DNA of 64,000 nt from Falsiroseomonas sp051433165 (GTDB taxonomy: Bacteria > Pseudomonadota > Alphaproteobacteria > Acetobacterales > Acetobacteraceae), in assembly GCF_051433165.1 (NCBI RefSeq), contig NZ_JBHMFS010000005.1:186001-250000 (forward strand), read 5' to 3'. How positions within the stretch are numbered: the stretch's first letter is position 1; each line of letters starts with the position of its first letter. The translations under genes and the position numbers were made by a program. The notes under the pieces are model-generated. The model did no database searches and had not been told where the DNA came from. It worked only from the letters and a program-made list of their open reading frames with translations. Positions 46,291 to 54,227 of this stretch are shown here, piece by piece.

Positions 46291-48245
46291 CGGCGGCCCG
46301 CCATCAGCGCGGCGAGGGGGTGCGGCAGGTCGCCGGTGGTGGCGGTGCGGGCGCGATAGACCACGACATTCTCGATCACCCGCTGCACATAGTTGCGGGT
46401 TTCGCTGAAGGGAATCTGCTCGATCCAGTCGAGCACATGCGGTCCGTCCGGCGCGCGCGGGTCGCCATAGGTGGCCAGCCACTGGTCCACCCGGCCCGGT
46501 CCGGCATTGTAGGCGGCGGCGGCCAGCGGCATCGCGCCGCCGAAGCGGTTCAGCATCTGGTCGATGAAGGCGCTGCCGAGCCGCAGGTTGTGCGCCGCAT
46601 CGGTGGTCAGCATGCCCGTGCTATGCGGCACGCCCAGCCGCCGCGCGACGCCGGCGGCCGTCGCCGGCAGCAACTGCATCGGCCCGCGCGCATTGGCGGA
46701 TGAAACCGCGGAGAGGTCGAAATTGCTCTCCTGTCGCGTGATGGCATTCACCAGCGCCGGCTCCGCGCCATCGGTGGGGGTGGGGTAGGGGGTGGGCCAG
46801 CCATCCTCGAGCAGGATCACCCCATCCGCCCCGGCGCGGCGGGCGATCCAGACCGCATGGTCCGGCCGGCCGATGGCCACGCCGAGGCGCGCGATCAGCC
46901 AATGGTCGCCCGGATTGGCCGCCAGCTCCTCCATCCGCAGCAGGAACATCCGCGCCCGGTCGGATTGGCCGAGATCGGACAGCGCCGCCACCGCCCGCAC
47001 CAGCTCCCGCCCCAGGAAGCCGGAGGCCTGGTCCTGGCCCGGCGCCGGGGAGGGGATGGCGCCGATGCGCGCCGAAAGCTGCGCCGGGCTTTCGCCCAAA
47101 GCGAGGCTGGCAAGCTGGCCGTAGAAGGTGACGGGCAGCGTCGCCGCCTCCCGCCATTGTGCCTGCGCCTGCGCGGTGCGGCCGAGGGTTGCCAGCGCCG
47201 CCCCCTGCCAATAGGCGCTGCGGGCGCGGGTGATGACGCTGAGGCTGCCCTCGCCGACGCGGGCGAAGTGCCCGAGCGCCTGAGCGGGCTGGTTCAGCAT
47301 CCGCAGCGCGATGAAGCCGGCGAGGAACTCCCCCTCCTGCCGCGGCAACCCGTCATCGGTCTGGCCATGATTGGCCGCCAGTCGATAGGCGGTGGCCGGG
47401 TCGCCCAGCCGCAGGATCTTGCGCGACAGCACCTGGCGTTCCACCCAGATGGCGCGCTGCGCCTCGGACGGGAGATCGCGCTGGAGAGGCTCGGCGGCGT
47501 GCCAGATGGCGGCGGCCTCGGCGTCGCGATCGGCGCGGCGCGCGATGCGGGCCAGTTCATGCGCCACGCCAATCTCTTGCGCCGTGCCGGCGAAGGTGCC
47601 GGCGCGGGCTGAAAGACGCGCCTCCAGCGTGGCGCGGCGGGCGGCGTCCAGCATCGGCAGCACGCGCGCCGCGGGGCCGGCCTGGTTTGCCCAGAATAGC
47701 CGGTCGGCGCGGCGCCAGTGATCATCCGTGGTCAGCTGCGCGGCGTAGCGGGCGAGGAGTTCCTGTTCCGCAAAGCCATCGCCATCCGCATCCCGCCAGC
47801 CCGCGCGCAGCGCCGCCTGGGCCTCCGCGGTGCGCCCGGCGCGGATCAGCGCATCGGCATGGCGCAGCACGCCGGGCAGGGTGGCGGCGGGGTTGCGGGC
47901 GAATTGCCGCAGCGCCAGCGCATCATCCGCATCGCCGACCAGTGCCTCCTCGGCACGGATTGCAACGGTGTTGGGCAGCGGCCAATCCGGGCTGGCATCC
48001 AGCCAGCGCACGATCTCCGCCGCGCCGGCGCCGCCATTGCGATTCTGCACGCGGCCCCAGACCACCAGCTTGCGCACCACCGGATCGGCGGCGAGCGAGA
48101 GGCTGTCGGCTTCCAGGAAGCGGTTCTGCCGCAGCGCCTCCAGCGCCTGGCGGCCGGCGGCCCGGGTCGAATCGTCCGCCCAGGGCTGCGCCGCGACCGG
48201 CGTGGCAAGGGCGAGGAGCATTAGGATCAAGGGGGTGCGTCGCAT
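46287..48245 (-). CDS. slt: Soluble lytic murein transglycosylase
   Basis: A 652-residue periplasmic protein. A signal peptide (MRRTPLILMLLALATPVAAQ) is followed by a long alpha-superhelical region of TPR-like repeats (about residues 30-470) and a C-terminal SLT domain with catalytic glutamate in AITRQESNFDLSAVSSANAR, then PMQLLPATA and AAAYNAGPGRVDQW. It cleaves peptidoglycan to 1,6-anhydromuropeptides. It leads the five-gene operon on the minus strand, divergent from dapA, an arrangement common in alphaproteobacteria. Confidence 0.93.
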   Translation of the reverse strand: MRRTPLILMLLALATPVAAQPWADDSTRAAGRQALEALRQNRFLEADSLSLAADPVVRKLVVWGRVQNRNGGAGAAEIVRWLDASPDWPLPNTVAIRAEEALVGDADDALALRQFARNPAATLPGVLRHADALIRAGRTAEAQAALRAGWRDADGDGFAEQELLARYAAQLTTDDHWRRADRLFWANQAGPAARVLPMLDAARRATLEARLSARAGTFAGTAQEIGVAHELARIARRADRDAEAAAIWHAAEPLQRDLPSEAQRAIWVERQVLSRKILRLGDPATAYRLAANHGQTDDGLPRQEGEFLAGFIALRMLNQPAQALGHFARVGEGSLSVITRARSAYWQGAALATLGRTAQAQAQWREAATLPVTFYGQLASLALGESPAQLSARIGAIPSPAPGQDQASGFLGRELVRAVAALSDLGQSDRARMFLLRMEELAANPGDHWLIARLGVAIGRPDHAVWIARRAGADGVILLEDGWPTPYPTPTDGAEPALVNAITRQESNFDLSAVSSANARGPMQLLPATAAGVARRLGVPHSTGMLTTDAAHNLRLGSAFIDQMLNRFGGAMPLAAAAYNAGPGRVDQWLATYGDPRAPDGPHVLDWIEQIPFSETRNYVQRVIENVVVYRARTATTGDLPHPLAALMAGRR

Positions 48246-48349
48246 GGGGTGAGTGTAGCCTAAATTGCGGCGGGTCTGGCGCCCTTGTCGCAGGGCGGGC
48301 CGGCCACTACTCTCCTTCCCCTTCATCAGCTTGGCACGGCAGGAAAAAC

Positions 48350-49228
48350 ATGTTCAGGGGATCGCTCGTCGCGTTGATCACGCCCATGCACGCCGATGGG
48401 TCCCTGGACGCCAAGGCTTTTTCCAATTTTGTCGCCTGGCAGATCGCGGAAGGCACGCAAGGGCTGATCCCGGTCGGCACCACCGGCGAAAGCCCGACGC
48501 TGAGCCATGCCGAGCATCATGAGGTGGTCGATCTCTGCGTCGCCGCCGCCGCCGGCCGCGTGCCGGTGATCGCCGGCACCGGCTCCAACAGCACGTCCGA
48601 GGCCGTGGATCTTACGCGCCACGCCAAGGCGGCGGGGGCCGATGCCGCGCTGGTGGTGACGCCCTACTACAACAAGCCGACGCAGGAAGGGCTGTACCGC
48701 CACTTCATGGCGATCGCCGATGCGGTGGAACTGCCCATCATCATCTACAACATTCCGCCGCGCAGCGTGGTGGACATGTCGGTGGAGACGATGGCGCGGC
48801 TGGCGAAGCACCCGAACATCGTCGGCGTGAAGGACGCGACCGCCAACCTGACCCGCCCGCTGCACACCACCGCCGCCATCGGTGAGGATTTCTGCCAGCT
48901 TTCGGGCGAGGACCACACGGCGCTCGCCTTCCTGGCGGCCGGCGGGCATGGCTGCATCAGCGTCACCGCCAATATCGCGCCCCGCCTGTGCCGGCAGATG
49001 CACGACGCCTGGGCGGAGGGCCGCATCAAGGACGCCATGGCGATCCAGGCGCGGCTGACCCCGGTGCATGATGCGATGTTCTGCGAGACCTCGCCCGGCC
49101 CCGTGAAGCTCGCCGCCAGCCTGCTCGGCCACGGCACCGATCACTGCCGCCTGCCGATGGCCCCCGTGGCGGAGGCGACGCAGGCCCGCGTGCGCGCTGC
49201 CATGACGGGGGCCGGGCTGCTCAACTGA
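48350..49228 (+). CDS. dapA: 4-hydroxy-tetrahydrodipicolinate synthase
   Basis: A 292-residue aldolase-type enzyme condensing pyruvate and aspartate semialdehyde in the lysine/diaminopimelate pathway. MFRGSLVALITPMHADGSLD, GTTGESPTLSHAEH, the catalytic tyrosine in YNIPPRSVVDM and Schiff-base lysine in VGVKDAT are in place. AGGA precedes the ATG. Its stop overlaps the smpB ATG by one base. Confidence 0.95.
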   Translation: MFRGSLVALITPMHADGSLDAKAFSNFVAWQIAEGTQGLIPVGTTGESPTLSHAEHHEVVDLCVAAAAGRVPVIAGTGSNSTSEAVDLTRHAKAAGADAALVVTPYYNKPTQEGLYRHFMAIADAVELPIIIYNIPPRSVVDMSVETMARLAKHPNIVGVKDATANLTRPLHTTAAIGEDFCQLSGEDHTALAFLAAGGHGCISVTANIAPRLCRQMHDAWAEGRIKDAMAIQARLTPVHDAMFCETSPGPVKLAASLLGHGTDHCRLPMAPVAEATQARVRAAMTGAGLLN

Positions 49229-49716
49229 TGGCGGAACCCAAGAAGAAGAGCGCGCTGATCAGCCACGGCATCGCCGCCCAGAACCGCAAGGCCCGCTACG
49301 ACTACAAGATCGGCGAGGAGATTGAGGCCGGCGTGATGCTGGTCGGCCCCGAGGTGAAGTCGCTGCGCGCCGGCCGCGCCACGCTGACCGAGGCCTGGGC
49401 CGGGGAGCGGGACGGGGAGATGTGGCTGTTCAACTGCTACATCCCCGAATGGCAGGCCGGCAGCCACGTCGCCACCTTCGAGCCGCGCCGCCCGCGCAAG
49501 CTTCTGCTGCACCGCAAGCAGGTGAAGGAGTTGGCCGCGAGCATCGCCCGCGACGGCATTTCCCTCGTGCCGCTCGCCATCCAGTTCAATGAACGGGGCG
49601 TCGCGAAAATCCTGCTCGGCGTGGGCGAGGGCAAGAAAAAGCACGACAAGCGCGCCGCCATCGCGGAACGGGACTGGTCGCGCGACAAGGCCAGGCTGAT
49701 GCGCGACCGGGGCTGA
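49228..49716 (+). CDS. smpB: SsrA-binding protein SmpB
   Basis: A 162-residue RNA-binding partner of tmRNA in ribosome rescue. ISHGIAAQNRKARYDYKIGE, GVMLVGPEVKSLRAGRATL, FNCYIPEWQ and the basic KKKHDKRAAIAERDWSRDKA tail are family hallmarks. It is coupled to dapA. The tmRNA gene itself was not seen in the window. Confidence 0.95.
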   Translation: MAEPKKKSALISHGIAAQNRKARYDYKIGEEIEAGVMLVGPEVKSLRAGRATLTEAWAGERDGEMWLFNCYIPEWQAGSHVATFEPRRPRKLLLHRKQVKELAASIARDGISLVPLAIQFNERGVAKILLGVGEGKKKHDKRAAIAERDWSRDKARLMRDRG

Positions 49717-49721
49717 TAGCG

Positions 49722-49745
49722 CCGCCTCAAATGCGGGAGAGGCGG
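49722..49745. terminator. Hairpin after smpB at the convergent junction
   Basis: CCGCCTC (49722-49728) pairs with GAGGCGG (49739-49745) around ten bases. It overlaps the 3' end of the convergent lipoprotein gene, so it can act in both directions. Confidence 0.5.
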
Positions 49746-50122
49746 ATGGTGTCGACCAGGCCGTCCGGCCTCCTTCGTTCCCCACTCATGCGACCATCTG
49801 GCAGGAGGCGGAAGGTGAAGCGAAATGTGCTGCCGAAGCCGAACGCGTTGCCCTCTATCGGAGCTTGGAAGCGCGATGGGGGCGTTTGCATGAACTGGTA
49901 GCTGCCGACTGCTTCGCCAGCGGGGCTGATGCTCTCCACGATCAGCGTGCTTTCGGCATTTCCCCCCCAGTATCCGGTCCAGCGGCCGACGAATGCGGCG
50001 GGGCCGGTCTGCACTTGCGCCGTCGGCGCAGCGGTGGCCGTGGTTGCAGGGCGCGCAGGACCTTCCGCGGCGCAGCCGATAAGGACGACGCTTGCCAGGA
50101 GAAGTGGCGACTGTCGGATCAT
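49727..50122 (-). CDS. Small putative lipoprotein, function unknown
   Basis: A 131-residue protein with a lipoprotein signal (MIRQSPLLLASVVLIGC, lipobox LIGC), an Ala/Thr-rich spacer and a small beta-domain beginning VGRWTGYWGGNAESTLIVES and ending GLVDTIRLSRI. The GRWTGYWGG pattern is reminiscent of small calycin-like folds but no family can be named. It is the first gene of the accessory patch after smpB. Confidence 0.62.
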   Translation of the reverse strand: MIRQSPLLLASVVLIGCAAEGPARPATTATAAPTAQVQTGPAAFVGRWTGYWGGNAESTLIVESISPAGEAVGSYQFMQTPPSRFQAPIEGNAFGFGSTFRFTFRLLPDGRMSGERRRPDGLVDTIRLSRI

Positions 50123-50212
50123 TCTGTTACCCCCATACCGGTATCAGCCGATCATCATGATAATCGACCCGTAACGGTGTCAACGGACTTCGAGATCTGG
50201 ATTGGGTTGAGG

Positions 50213-51046
50213 ATGCGCGGAACCCTGCTGGCCCTTATCCTCACCGCCTGCGCCGCGACACCTGACCCCACACTGCACAGCATTCCCGTACCTGGCACCG
50301 GCCGCAGCATCGAGGCTCGGCTATGCCGGCCAGAAATCGGCGGGCCGGTACCGCTGGCCATCATCAACCATGGCTCCCCCGGCCAGGCCGCCGCCCGCGG
50401 CGCGATGCGGCCGCAGCCCTGCACGGCGGAGGCGGTGCGCTGGTTTCTCGATCGCGGCTTCGCCGTGTTGCTGCCGCTGCGGCGCGGCTATGGCGCCGGT
50501 ACAGGCGGTTGGGCCGAGGGCTTTGGCAACTGCGCCAGCCCGGATTATGCGGCGGCCGCGCGGCAGACGGCGCGGGATATTGCCGCGGCGGTGGCGCATG
50601 GAAGCCGCCTGCCGGGCATCAGGCCGCAGGGCGTGCTCGTGGTGGGCCAATCCGCTGGTGGCTGGGGCGCGCTGGCCCTGGCGGCAAACCCGCCGGAGGA
50701 GCTGGCGGCAGTGGTGAACATGGCAGGCGGCCGCGGTGGCTGGGCCGGTGGCCAGGCCAATGCGGTCTGCGCTGCGCCGCGCCTGGTAGCGGCCGCAGGC
50801 GAGTTCGGCCGCACGGCACGGCTGCCGACGCTGTGGGTCTACACGGCCAATGACAGTTTCTTCGGCCCGGACCTCGCTGGCGCCCTGCACCGCGCCTTCA
50901 CCGATTCCGGCGGCCGCGCCCGCTTCCAGCCGATGCCGCCCTTCGGCCGCGATGGCCACAGCCTGTTCTTCGGCCCTGGCGGCAGCGCGATGTGGGGACC
51001 GGTGGTGGAGACATTCCTGCGCGTCGAAGGCTACGCGCCCCGGTAG
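50213..51046 (+). CDS. Alpha/beta hydrolase lipoprotein (dienelactone-hydrolase-like)
   Basis: A 277-residue protein with a short lipoprotein signal (MRGTLLALILTAC), then a hydrolase fold with INHGSPGQAAA, the nucleophile elbow VVGQSAGGWGALAL, an acid in YTANDSFFGPD and the histidine in FGRDGHSLFF, so the triad looks complete. Substrate is unknown. GTTGAGG precedes ATG 50213. It sits divergent from the small lipoprotein gene in a 90-base spacer. Confidence 0.78.
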   Translation: MRGTLLALILTACAATPDPTLHSIPVPGTGRSIEARLCRPEIGGPVPLAIINHGSPGQAAARGAMRPQPCTAEAVRWFLDRGFAVLLPLRRGYGAGTGGWAEGFGNCASPDYAAAARQTARDIAAAVAHGSRLPGIRPQGVLVVGQSAGGWGALALAANPPEELAAVVNMAGGRGGWAGGQANAVCAAPRLVAAAGEFGRTARLPTLWVYTANDSFFGPDLAGALHRAFTDSGGRARFQPMPPFGRDGHSLFFGPGGSAMWGPVVETFLRVEGYAPR

Positions 51047-51049
51047 TTG

Positions 51050-51517
51050 CTACTGCAGACCGCCCCAGCGTTCCGTCGCCGGTTCCGCGGCGGCCCATTT
51101 CCAGCCCGAATCCTGGCGGCAGGCGGTGGTGACGAACCACTGGCCCTCGCCCTCGATCGCGAAGGCAGCCTCCCGGCACTCCGCCAGCGGGTTGTCGATG
51201 ACCCGCACCAGTCGCACCTGGCCGCTGCGGTTGCCGATCGGGATGAAGTGGCGCACCTGCCAGGACCCGGCCTCGCCGGGGTCGAGGCCGCCGATCGCCT
51301 CCGCCAGCGCGTCCTGTTCCGCCCGCTGCCGGCGGCGCATCACCGTCTGCATCCCGGCGGTGACGCCAGCGCGCACGCTCATGCCGATGGCATAGCCAAC
51401 CGCCGGGTTGCTGCTGGCCAATGCCGCGCCGCCCCCGGCCACTGCGCCGGACAAATCCGCCACCTGGCCGCAGCCCGCCAGCATCGCGGCGAGACCCGCC
51501 ACCGCGAGACGCCTCAC
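51050..51517 (-). CDS. Putative lipoprotein, paralog of next upstream gene
   Basis: A 155-residue protein with a lipoprotein signal (VRRLAVAGLAAMLAGC), a Gly/Ala hydrophobic segment (SSNPAVGYAIGMSVRAGVTA) and a C-terminal domain ending WKWAAAEPATERWGGLQ. The upstream gene encodes the same layout with WRWASAEPATERWGSLQ. It starts at GTG 51517, which overlaps the upstream stop by four bases (GTGA). No family is recognised; the pair looks like a tandem duplication. Confidence 0.65.
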   Translation of the reverse strand: MRRLAVAGLAAMLAGCGQVADLSGAVAGGGAALASSNPAVGYAIGMSVRAGVTAGMQTVMRRRQRAEQDALAEAIGGLDPGEAGSWQVRHFIPIGNRSGQVRLVRVIDNPLAECREAAFAIEGEGQWFVTTACRQDSGWKWAAAEPATERWGGLQ

Positions 51518-52011
51518 TGCAGGCTGCCCCAGCGTTCCGTGGCAGGTTCGGCGGAGGCCCAGCGCCAGGTGGTGTCGTCGCGGCAGATGGTCGCGGTGTA
51601 AAAGCGGCGGGTCTCCGGCTCGACCACGGAGAACACGATCTCCTTGCAATCCAGCGTGCCGGCCGTGATCTGCCGCGTCACCGCAACCTCGCCGGCCTCA
51701 TCCGGCTGCAACGGGATGGTGTGGTTCACGGACCAGGCGGCGACCTGGCCCACCTCCAGCGGCCCGGCGGTGGCGGCCAACCGCAGCTGGGCGCTGCGCT
51801 GGGTGCGTCGCTGGGCGTATTGCAGCCCGGCCCGCGCGCCCGCCTGCACGCCAATGCCGATTCCGGTGGTGGCCGCCGCGCTGGCGCCCACCGCCTCCGC
51901 CAGGCTGGCGCTGCCGATGCCGGCGGCGGCACCCGTGCCCTCGGATAGCAGCGCGCCGCAGCCGGGCAGGGCGGTGGCGCAGACAAGCAGCAGGCAGTGT
52001 ATGCGGGTCAT
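51514..52011 (-). CDS. Putative lipoprotein, paralog of next downstream gene
   Basis: A 165-residue lipoprotein-like protein: signal MTRIHCLLLVCATALPGC (lipobox LPGC), a Gly/Ala-rich region (GSASLAEAVGASAAATTGIG), a charged helix and a beta-rich C-terminal domain with one conserved cysteine pair candidate (GTLDCKEIVF and TATICRDD) ending WASAEPATERWGSLQ. It is transcribed with its paralog and divergent from the molybdopterin oxidoreductase gene. Confidence 0.65.
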   Translation of the reverse strand: MTRIHCLLLVCATALPGCGALLSEGTGAAAGIGSASLAEAVGASAAATTGIGIGVQAGARAGLQYAQRRTQRSAQLRLAATAGPLEVGQVAAWSVNHTIPLQPDEAGEVAVTRQITAGTLDCKEIVFSVVEPETRRFYTATICRDDTTWRWASAEPATERWGSLQ

Positions 52012-52149
52012 GTTCAATCGGATGGCCGATGCAACCGGCCCTCGCAACCCCGCATCACCATCCGGATTGTTTCGGAGAGGAATGGGTGTCAGGCGGCCCC
52101 CTCTTGCAACTCGCCCCTGTCACGGTACCTATCGCAGCAGGAGATCCCC

Positions 52150-52821
52150 ATGCCTGACAACGAAGACATTCCGCTGACGGGCAAGCTCCGCGATAAGCTT
52201 GTGGAGGCCAAGCAGGAGTGGGCGCGGGAAGGGCGACTGTTGACCGGTACCACCGCCACGCCGGAGACCGCGCGCCTGCCGCCGGGCCAGCGCCTGGTGA
52301 CGGATTTTCCGGTCCTCGACCTTGGCGTGCAGCCGGATGTCAGCGTGGAGAAGTACCGCCTGCGGATCGAGGGTCTGGTGGCCGCGCCGCTGCGACTGAC
52401 GCTGGCTGAGTTCCGGGCCTTGCCACAGGCCAGCCGGACGAACGACATCCACTGCGTCACCCAATGGTCGCGCTACGACAATGCCTGGGACGGCGTGCCG
52501 GTGCCCGATCTGCTGGCGCTCGCGCGGCCGAAGGACGAGGCGCGTTTCGTCGCGCTCACCAGCTATGATGGCTACACCACCAACCTCGCGATCGAGGATT
52601 TTGCCCGGCCGGAAAACCTGGTCGCGCATGCATGGGCGGGTGCGCCGCTGGAACGGCAGCATGGCGGGCCGCTGCGGTTGGTGGTGCCGCATCTGTATTT
52701 CTGGAAAAGCCCGAAATGGCTGACCCGCATCGAATTGCTGCGCGAGGACCGGCCCGGATTCTGGGAGGTGCGCGGCTATCACAATCGGGGCGATCCCTGG
52801 ATGGAGGAACGCTATGGCTGA
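52150..52821 (+). CDS. Sulfite-oxidase-like molybdopterin-binding protein
   Basis: A 223-residue oxidoreductase of the sulfite oxidase/MsrP fold. The cofactor-ligating cysteine is at residue 102 (TNDIHCVTQWSRYDNAWDGV), followed by TSYDGYTTNL, the AHAWAGAPLERQHGGPLRLV block and YFWKSPKWL. There is no signal peptide and no heme or dimerisation domain, so it should be cytoplasmic unless partner-exported. AGGAGAT precedes the ATG. It overlaps the next gene by eight bases; electron partner unknown. Confidence 0.82.
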   Translation: MPDNEDIPLTGKLRDKLVEAKQEWAREGRLLTGTTATPETARLPPGQRLVTDFPVLDLGVQPDVSVEKYRLRIEGLVAAPLRLTLAEFRALPQASRTNDIHCVTQWSRYDNAWDGVPVPDLLALARPKDEARFVALTSYDGYTTNLAIEDFARPENLVAHAWAGAPLERQHGGPLRLVVPHLYFWKSPKWLTRIELLREDRPGFWEVRGYHNRGDPWMEERYG

Positions 52822-53359
52822 GCTTTCGCGACGTGCGATCCTGGCCACGCCCCTGCTGATGGCCGCCGCACCCGCACCCACCATCTTCGATTTCCGGCTG
52901 GATGCGCTGGAAGGCGGGCCATTGGCGCTGGCGGATTTCCAGGGCCACGCGCTGATGGTGGTGAACACCGCCAGCTTCTGCGGCTACACCCCGCAATATG
53001 AGGGGCTGCAGGCGCTGCATGACCGCTTCGCCGGGCGCGGCTTCAGCGTTATCGGCGTGCCCTCAAACGATTTCCGTCAGGAGAACACGGACGCGGCGAA
53101 GATCCGGGAATTCTGCGAGACGGTCTATGGCATCACCTTTCCCATGGCTGGGCTGACGGAGGTGCGTGGGCCGCGAGCGCACCCGCTATTCGCCTGGCTG
53201 GCAGCGCGGGCCGGTGGGCCGCCGCGCTGGAATTTTCACAAATATCTGGTCGCGCGAGACGGGATGGCAGTGCGCGCCTTTCCCACCTCGGTCAATCCAT
53301 CGAACCCGGTGCTGGTACAGGCGGTGGAGACTGCTTTGACGCAATCTGCGGTGGGGTGA
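52814..53359 (+). CDS. Glutathione peroxidase with Tat-type signal
   Basis: A 181-residue thiol peroxidase. The peroxidatic cysteine is at residue 56 in VNTASFCGYTPQYEGLQ; the resolving-type second cysteine follows in REFCETVYG and the catalytic tryptophan lies in RWNFHKYLV. The N terminus LSRRAILATPLLMAAAP reads as a twin-arginine signal, which would place it in the periplasm, unlike most bacterial family members. It is coupled by an 8-base overlap to the molybdopterin protein, suggesting a shared envelope redox role. Confidence 0.82.
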   Translation: MAELSRRAILATPLLMAAAPAPTIFDFRLDALEGGPLALADFQGHALMVVNTASFCGYTPQYEGLQALHDRFAGRGFSVIGVPSNDFRQENTDAAKIREFCETVYGITFPMAGLTEVRGPRAHPLFAWLAARAGGPPRWNFHKYLVARDGMAVRAFPTSVNPSNPVLVQAVETALTQSAVG

Positions 53360-53424
53360 AACGAAGTCTGCAACTCTGCCGCTGCTGCCTCGTTGTCCCG
53401 TCGTCGTGAACCGAGGGACATCCC

Positions 53425-53499
53425 ATGAACAGCATCGTCTACATTGTTGGCGCCGTGGTTATCGTTATTGCCATCCTGAGCTTCATCGGGCTGCGCTGA
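53425..53499 (+). CDS. 24-residue hydrophobic peptide
   Basis: ATG at 53425 opens a 24-residue peptide with one membrane-spanning helix (IVYIVGAVVIVIAILSFIG) ending in LR and a TGA stop. GAGGGACATCCC lies just before the start, with GAGGG correctly spaced. Very similar short peptides (one helix, GLR end) are commonly annotated in alphaproteobacteria as small membrane proteins of unknown function; that link is from memory and not tested. Confidence 0.55.
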   Translation: MNSIVYIVGAVVIVIAILSFIGLR

Positions 53500-53508
53500 T
53501 CCGGTCCG

Positions 53509-53531
53509 GGGGCGCGGTTCCGCCGCGCTCC
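53509..53531. terminator. Hairpin between small peptide and UDG gene
   Basis: GCGCGG (53512-53517) pairs with CCGCGC (53523-53528) around TTCCG, extended by G-T and G-C pairs outside. It separates the convergent small-peptide and glycosylase genes; no T run. Confidence 0.45.
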
Positions 53532-53546
53532 TGACCAGCCAAGCCC

Positions 53547-54227
53547 CTATTGCAGCAGGGGCAGGATCGCCCGCACCGCGGATTCGAACATTTCCGTGGT
53601 CAGGCGGCCCGTATTCGTGTTGTAGCGACTGACATGATAGCTGTTGGCCAGCACCACGCCATCCGGCAGCGTGTGCTGTGCGCCATGGGCGAATTTGTAG
53701 CGGGCGACCGGAATCCGGTGGCTTTTCAGCAGCGCGTTATGCGCCACCAACCCCAGCGCCAGAACCACGCGCAGACCCGGCATCGCCAGCCGTTCCGCCA
53801 GGACGAAGCGGTTGCAGGTGGTGATCTCCGCCGGTGTCGGCAGATTCTCCGGCGGCACGCAGCGCACGGCATTGGCGATGCGGACGCCGCGCAGCTCCAT
53901 CCCGTCTTTCGGATCCTCCCGGTATTCGCCCGTGGCCAGCCCGTATTTCAGCAGCGTCGCATAAAGCAGCCTGCCGGCATGGTCGCCTGTGAAGGGCCGG
54001 CCGGTGCGGTTGGCACCGCGGACGCCCGGCGCAAGGCCCAGCACCAGCAGCCTGGCCTCACTGTGCCCCCAGCATGGAACAGGGCCATTGTGCCACTCCG
54101 GCCATTTGGCGCGGTTCTCCAGCCGATAGGCGACCAGGCGCGGGCAGAGCGGGCAGTCGTGGCTGGGCGTCTCCGGCAGGGGCAAGGCGTGGTCTTTCGC
54201 GGCTGCGGCTTGTATGGCGCCGAACAT
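53547..54227 (-). CDS. Uracil-DNA glycosylase, family 5 (UDGb)-like
   Basis: A 226-residue repair enzyme. Motif A is GLAPGVRGANRTGRPFTGD (about residues 65-83) and motif B NSYHVSRYNTNTGRL near the C terminus. Four cysteines (DCPLCPR, VRCVPPENLP and ITTC) match the iron-sulfur cluster ligands of family 4/5 enzymes. Family 5 lacks the motif A catalytic Asp/Asn of family 1 and removes uracil and some other deaminated bases. Its ATG at 54227 shares a CATG with the divergent folK start. Confidence 0.85.
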   Translation of the reverse strand: MFGAIQAAAAKDHALPLPETPSHDCPLCPRLVAYRLENRAKWPEWHNGPVPCWGHSEARLLVLGLAPGVRGANRTGRPFTGDHAGRLLYATLLKYGLATGEYREDPKDGMELRGVRIANAVRCVPPENLPTPAEITTCNRFVLAERLAMPGLRVVLALGLVAHNALLKSHRIPVARYKFAHGAQHTLPDGVVLANSYHVSRYNTNTGRLTTEMFESAVRAILPLLQ

